Below, one piece after another: positions 63,511 through 64,000 of a stretch of 64,000 nt of DNA. The stretch lies in contig JACPUX010000035.1 of the NCBI GenBank assembly GCA_016192065.1, forward strand, positions 1 through 64,000. The letters run 5' to 3'. The stretch is from Betaproteobacteria bacterium (GTDB lineage: Bacteria; Pseudomonadota; Gammaproteobacteria; Burkholderiales; Casimicrobiaceae). The position numbers and the translations under genes are program-made. Each line of letters starts with the position of its first letter. Position 1 is the first letter of the stretch. Below the pieces are notes generated by a model. That model was not told the DNA's origin. It saw only the letters and a program-made list of their open reading frames with translations, and ran no database searches.

Positions 63511-64000
63511 TCAGACCGCGTCGCGCAAAGCCTCGCGGGCGCGGCGCAGGGTTTCCGAAACATCGTCGGCGGTATGGGCCGCGGAAACAAATCCCGCCTC
63601 GTAGGCGGAAGGTGCGAAGTACACGCCGCGTTCCAGCATGGCGTGGAAGAAACGATTGAAGCGTTCGCGATCGCAGGCCATCACCGCGGCATAGCTGCGC
63701 GGCAGCGCCGCGGCAAAATAGAAACCAAACATTCCACCCACTGCCTGCGCCTTGATCGACACTCCGCATTCCTCGCCAAGCTGCGCCAAGCCCCGGCAGA
63801 GCTGTTGCGTCCGCTCGCCCAGGGTCTCGTAGAAACCCGGCCTGGAGAGCGCCCGCAAGGTGGCCAGCCCGGCGGCGACGGCGACCGGGTTTCCAGACAA
63901 CGTTCCCGCCTGATACACCGGTCCCAGCGGGGCCACGCAGGACATGATGTCGCGCCGCCCGCCAAAAGCCGCCACCGGCATGCCACCGCCGATCACCTTG
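63511..64000 (-). CDS. hemL: Glutamate-1-semialdehyde 2,1-aminomutase HemL (C-terminal part)
   Basis: The gene continues past the right edge; about 163 C-terminal residues are visible. HemL converts glutamate-1-semialdehyde to 5-aminolevulinate in tetrapyrrole synthesis using PLP. The last bases of the window encode [14 protein letters not shown], with the PLP-binding lysine. The visible rest includes [28 protein letters not shown], and [15 protein letters not shown] with HTADDV. It ends six bases before the longest gspE start, so gspE may lie downstream of hemL in the same transcript. Confidence 0.96.
   Translation of the reverse strand, partial: KVIGGGMPVAAFGGRRDIMSCVAPLGPVYQAGTLSGNPVAVAAGLATLRALSRPGFYETLGERTQQLCRGLAQLGEECGVSIKAQAVGGMFGFYFAAALPRSYAAVMACDRERFNRFFHAMLERGVYFAPSAYEAGFVSAAHTADDVSETLRRAREALRDAV

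Overview
The window is high-GC DNA whose gene content points to a Gram-negative betaproteobacterium. The evidence is a canonical dcw cluster, a cobalamin-dependent ribonucleotide reductase, a type II secretion operon in the Xanthomonas-like order E-F-G-H-I-J-K-L-M-C/N-D, and ABC-dependent O-polysaccharide export. Genus cannot be settled from sequence reading alone. No tRNA, rRNA, transposase, phage gene or CRISPR array was seen.

Layout. (1) 1-10.2 kb, minus strand: dcw cluster mraZ-rsmH-ftsL-ftsI-murE-murF-mraY-murD-ftsW, almost entirely translationally coupled. It is driven by a sigma70-like promoter that overlaps four 10-bp-spaced MraZ boxes. A 111-bp tandem repeat follows ftsW. (2) 10.6-18.1 kb, plus strand: a seven-gene extracytoplasmic redox/unknown operon encoding DUF1800, a Tat-exported DUF1501 protein, a cytochrome c/HYDIN/DUF5648-like fusion, a TlpA thioredoxin, a DUF4266 lipoprotein, a DUF3570 protein and ApbE. 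(3) 18.1-21.7 kb: a non-coding block of dyad repeats, then nrdJ on the minus strand with a structured leader and a promoter that contains a candidate NrdR box. (4) 21.8-45.5 kb: a glycan island. Plus-strand genes encode a GT4 enzyme, an initiating sugar-phosphate transferase, two membrane proteins and two large SEC-C/TPR glycosyltransferases. Minus-strand genes encode an ABC exporter (Wzm/Wzt with a carbohydrate-binding tail), two tandem LpxL-like proteins, a methyltransferase with a long coiled coil, a GT2-GT4 fusion and two TPR-GT41 (OGT/SPINDLY-type) enzymes. (5) 45.7-50.6 kb, minus strand: an exported parvulin, two secreted proteins and a putative lipoprotein, separated by strong hairpins. 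(6) 50.7-63.5 kb, minus strand: a type II secretion operon with a fourth GT41-type glycosyltransferase inserted between gspF and gspG. (7) The right edge holds the C-terminal part of hemL.

How the parts may work together. The initiating transferase and glycosyltransferases would build an O-polysaccharide on undecaprenyl phosphate. The methyltransferase may cap the chain, and Wzt/Wzm would export it. The four GT41-type proteins look like cytosolic enzymes acting on proteins or glycans. Their clustering, and the position of one inside the secretion operon, suggest a link between cytosolic glycosylation and surface or secreted products. This is the most unusual feature of the window and is inference.
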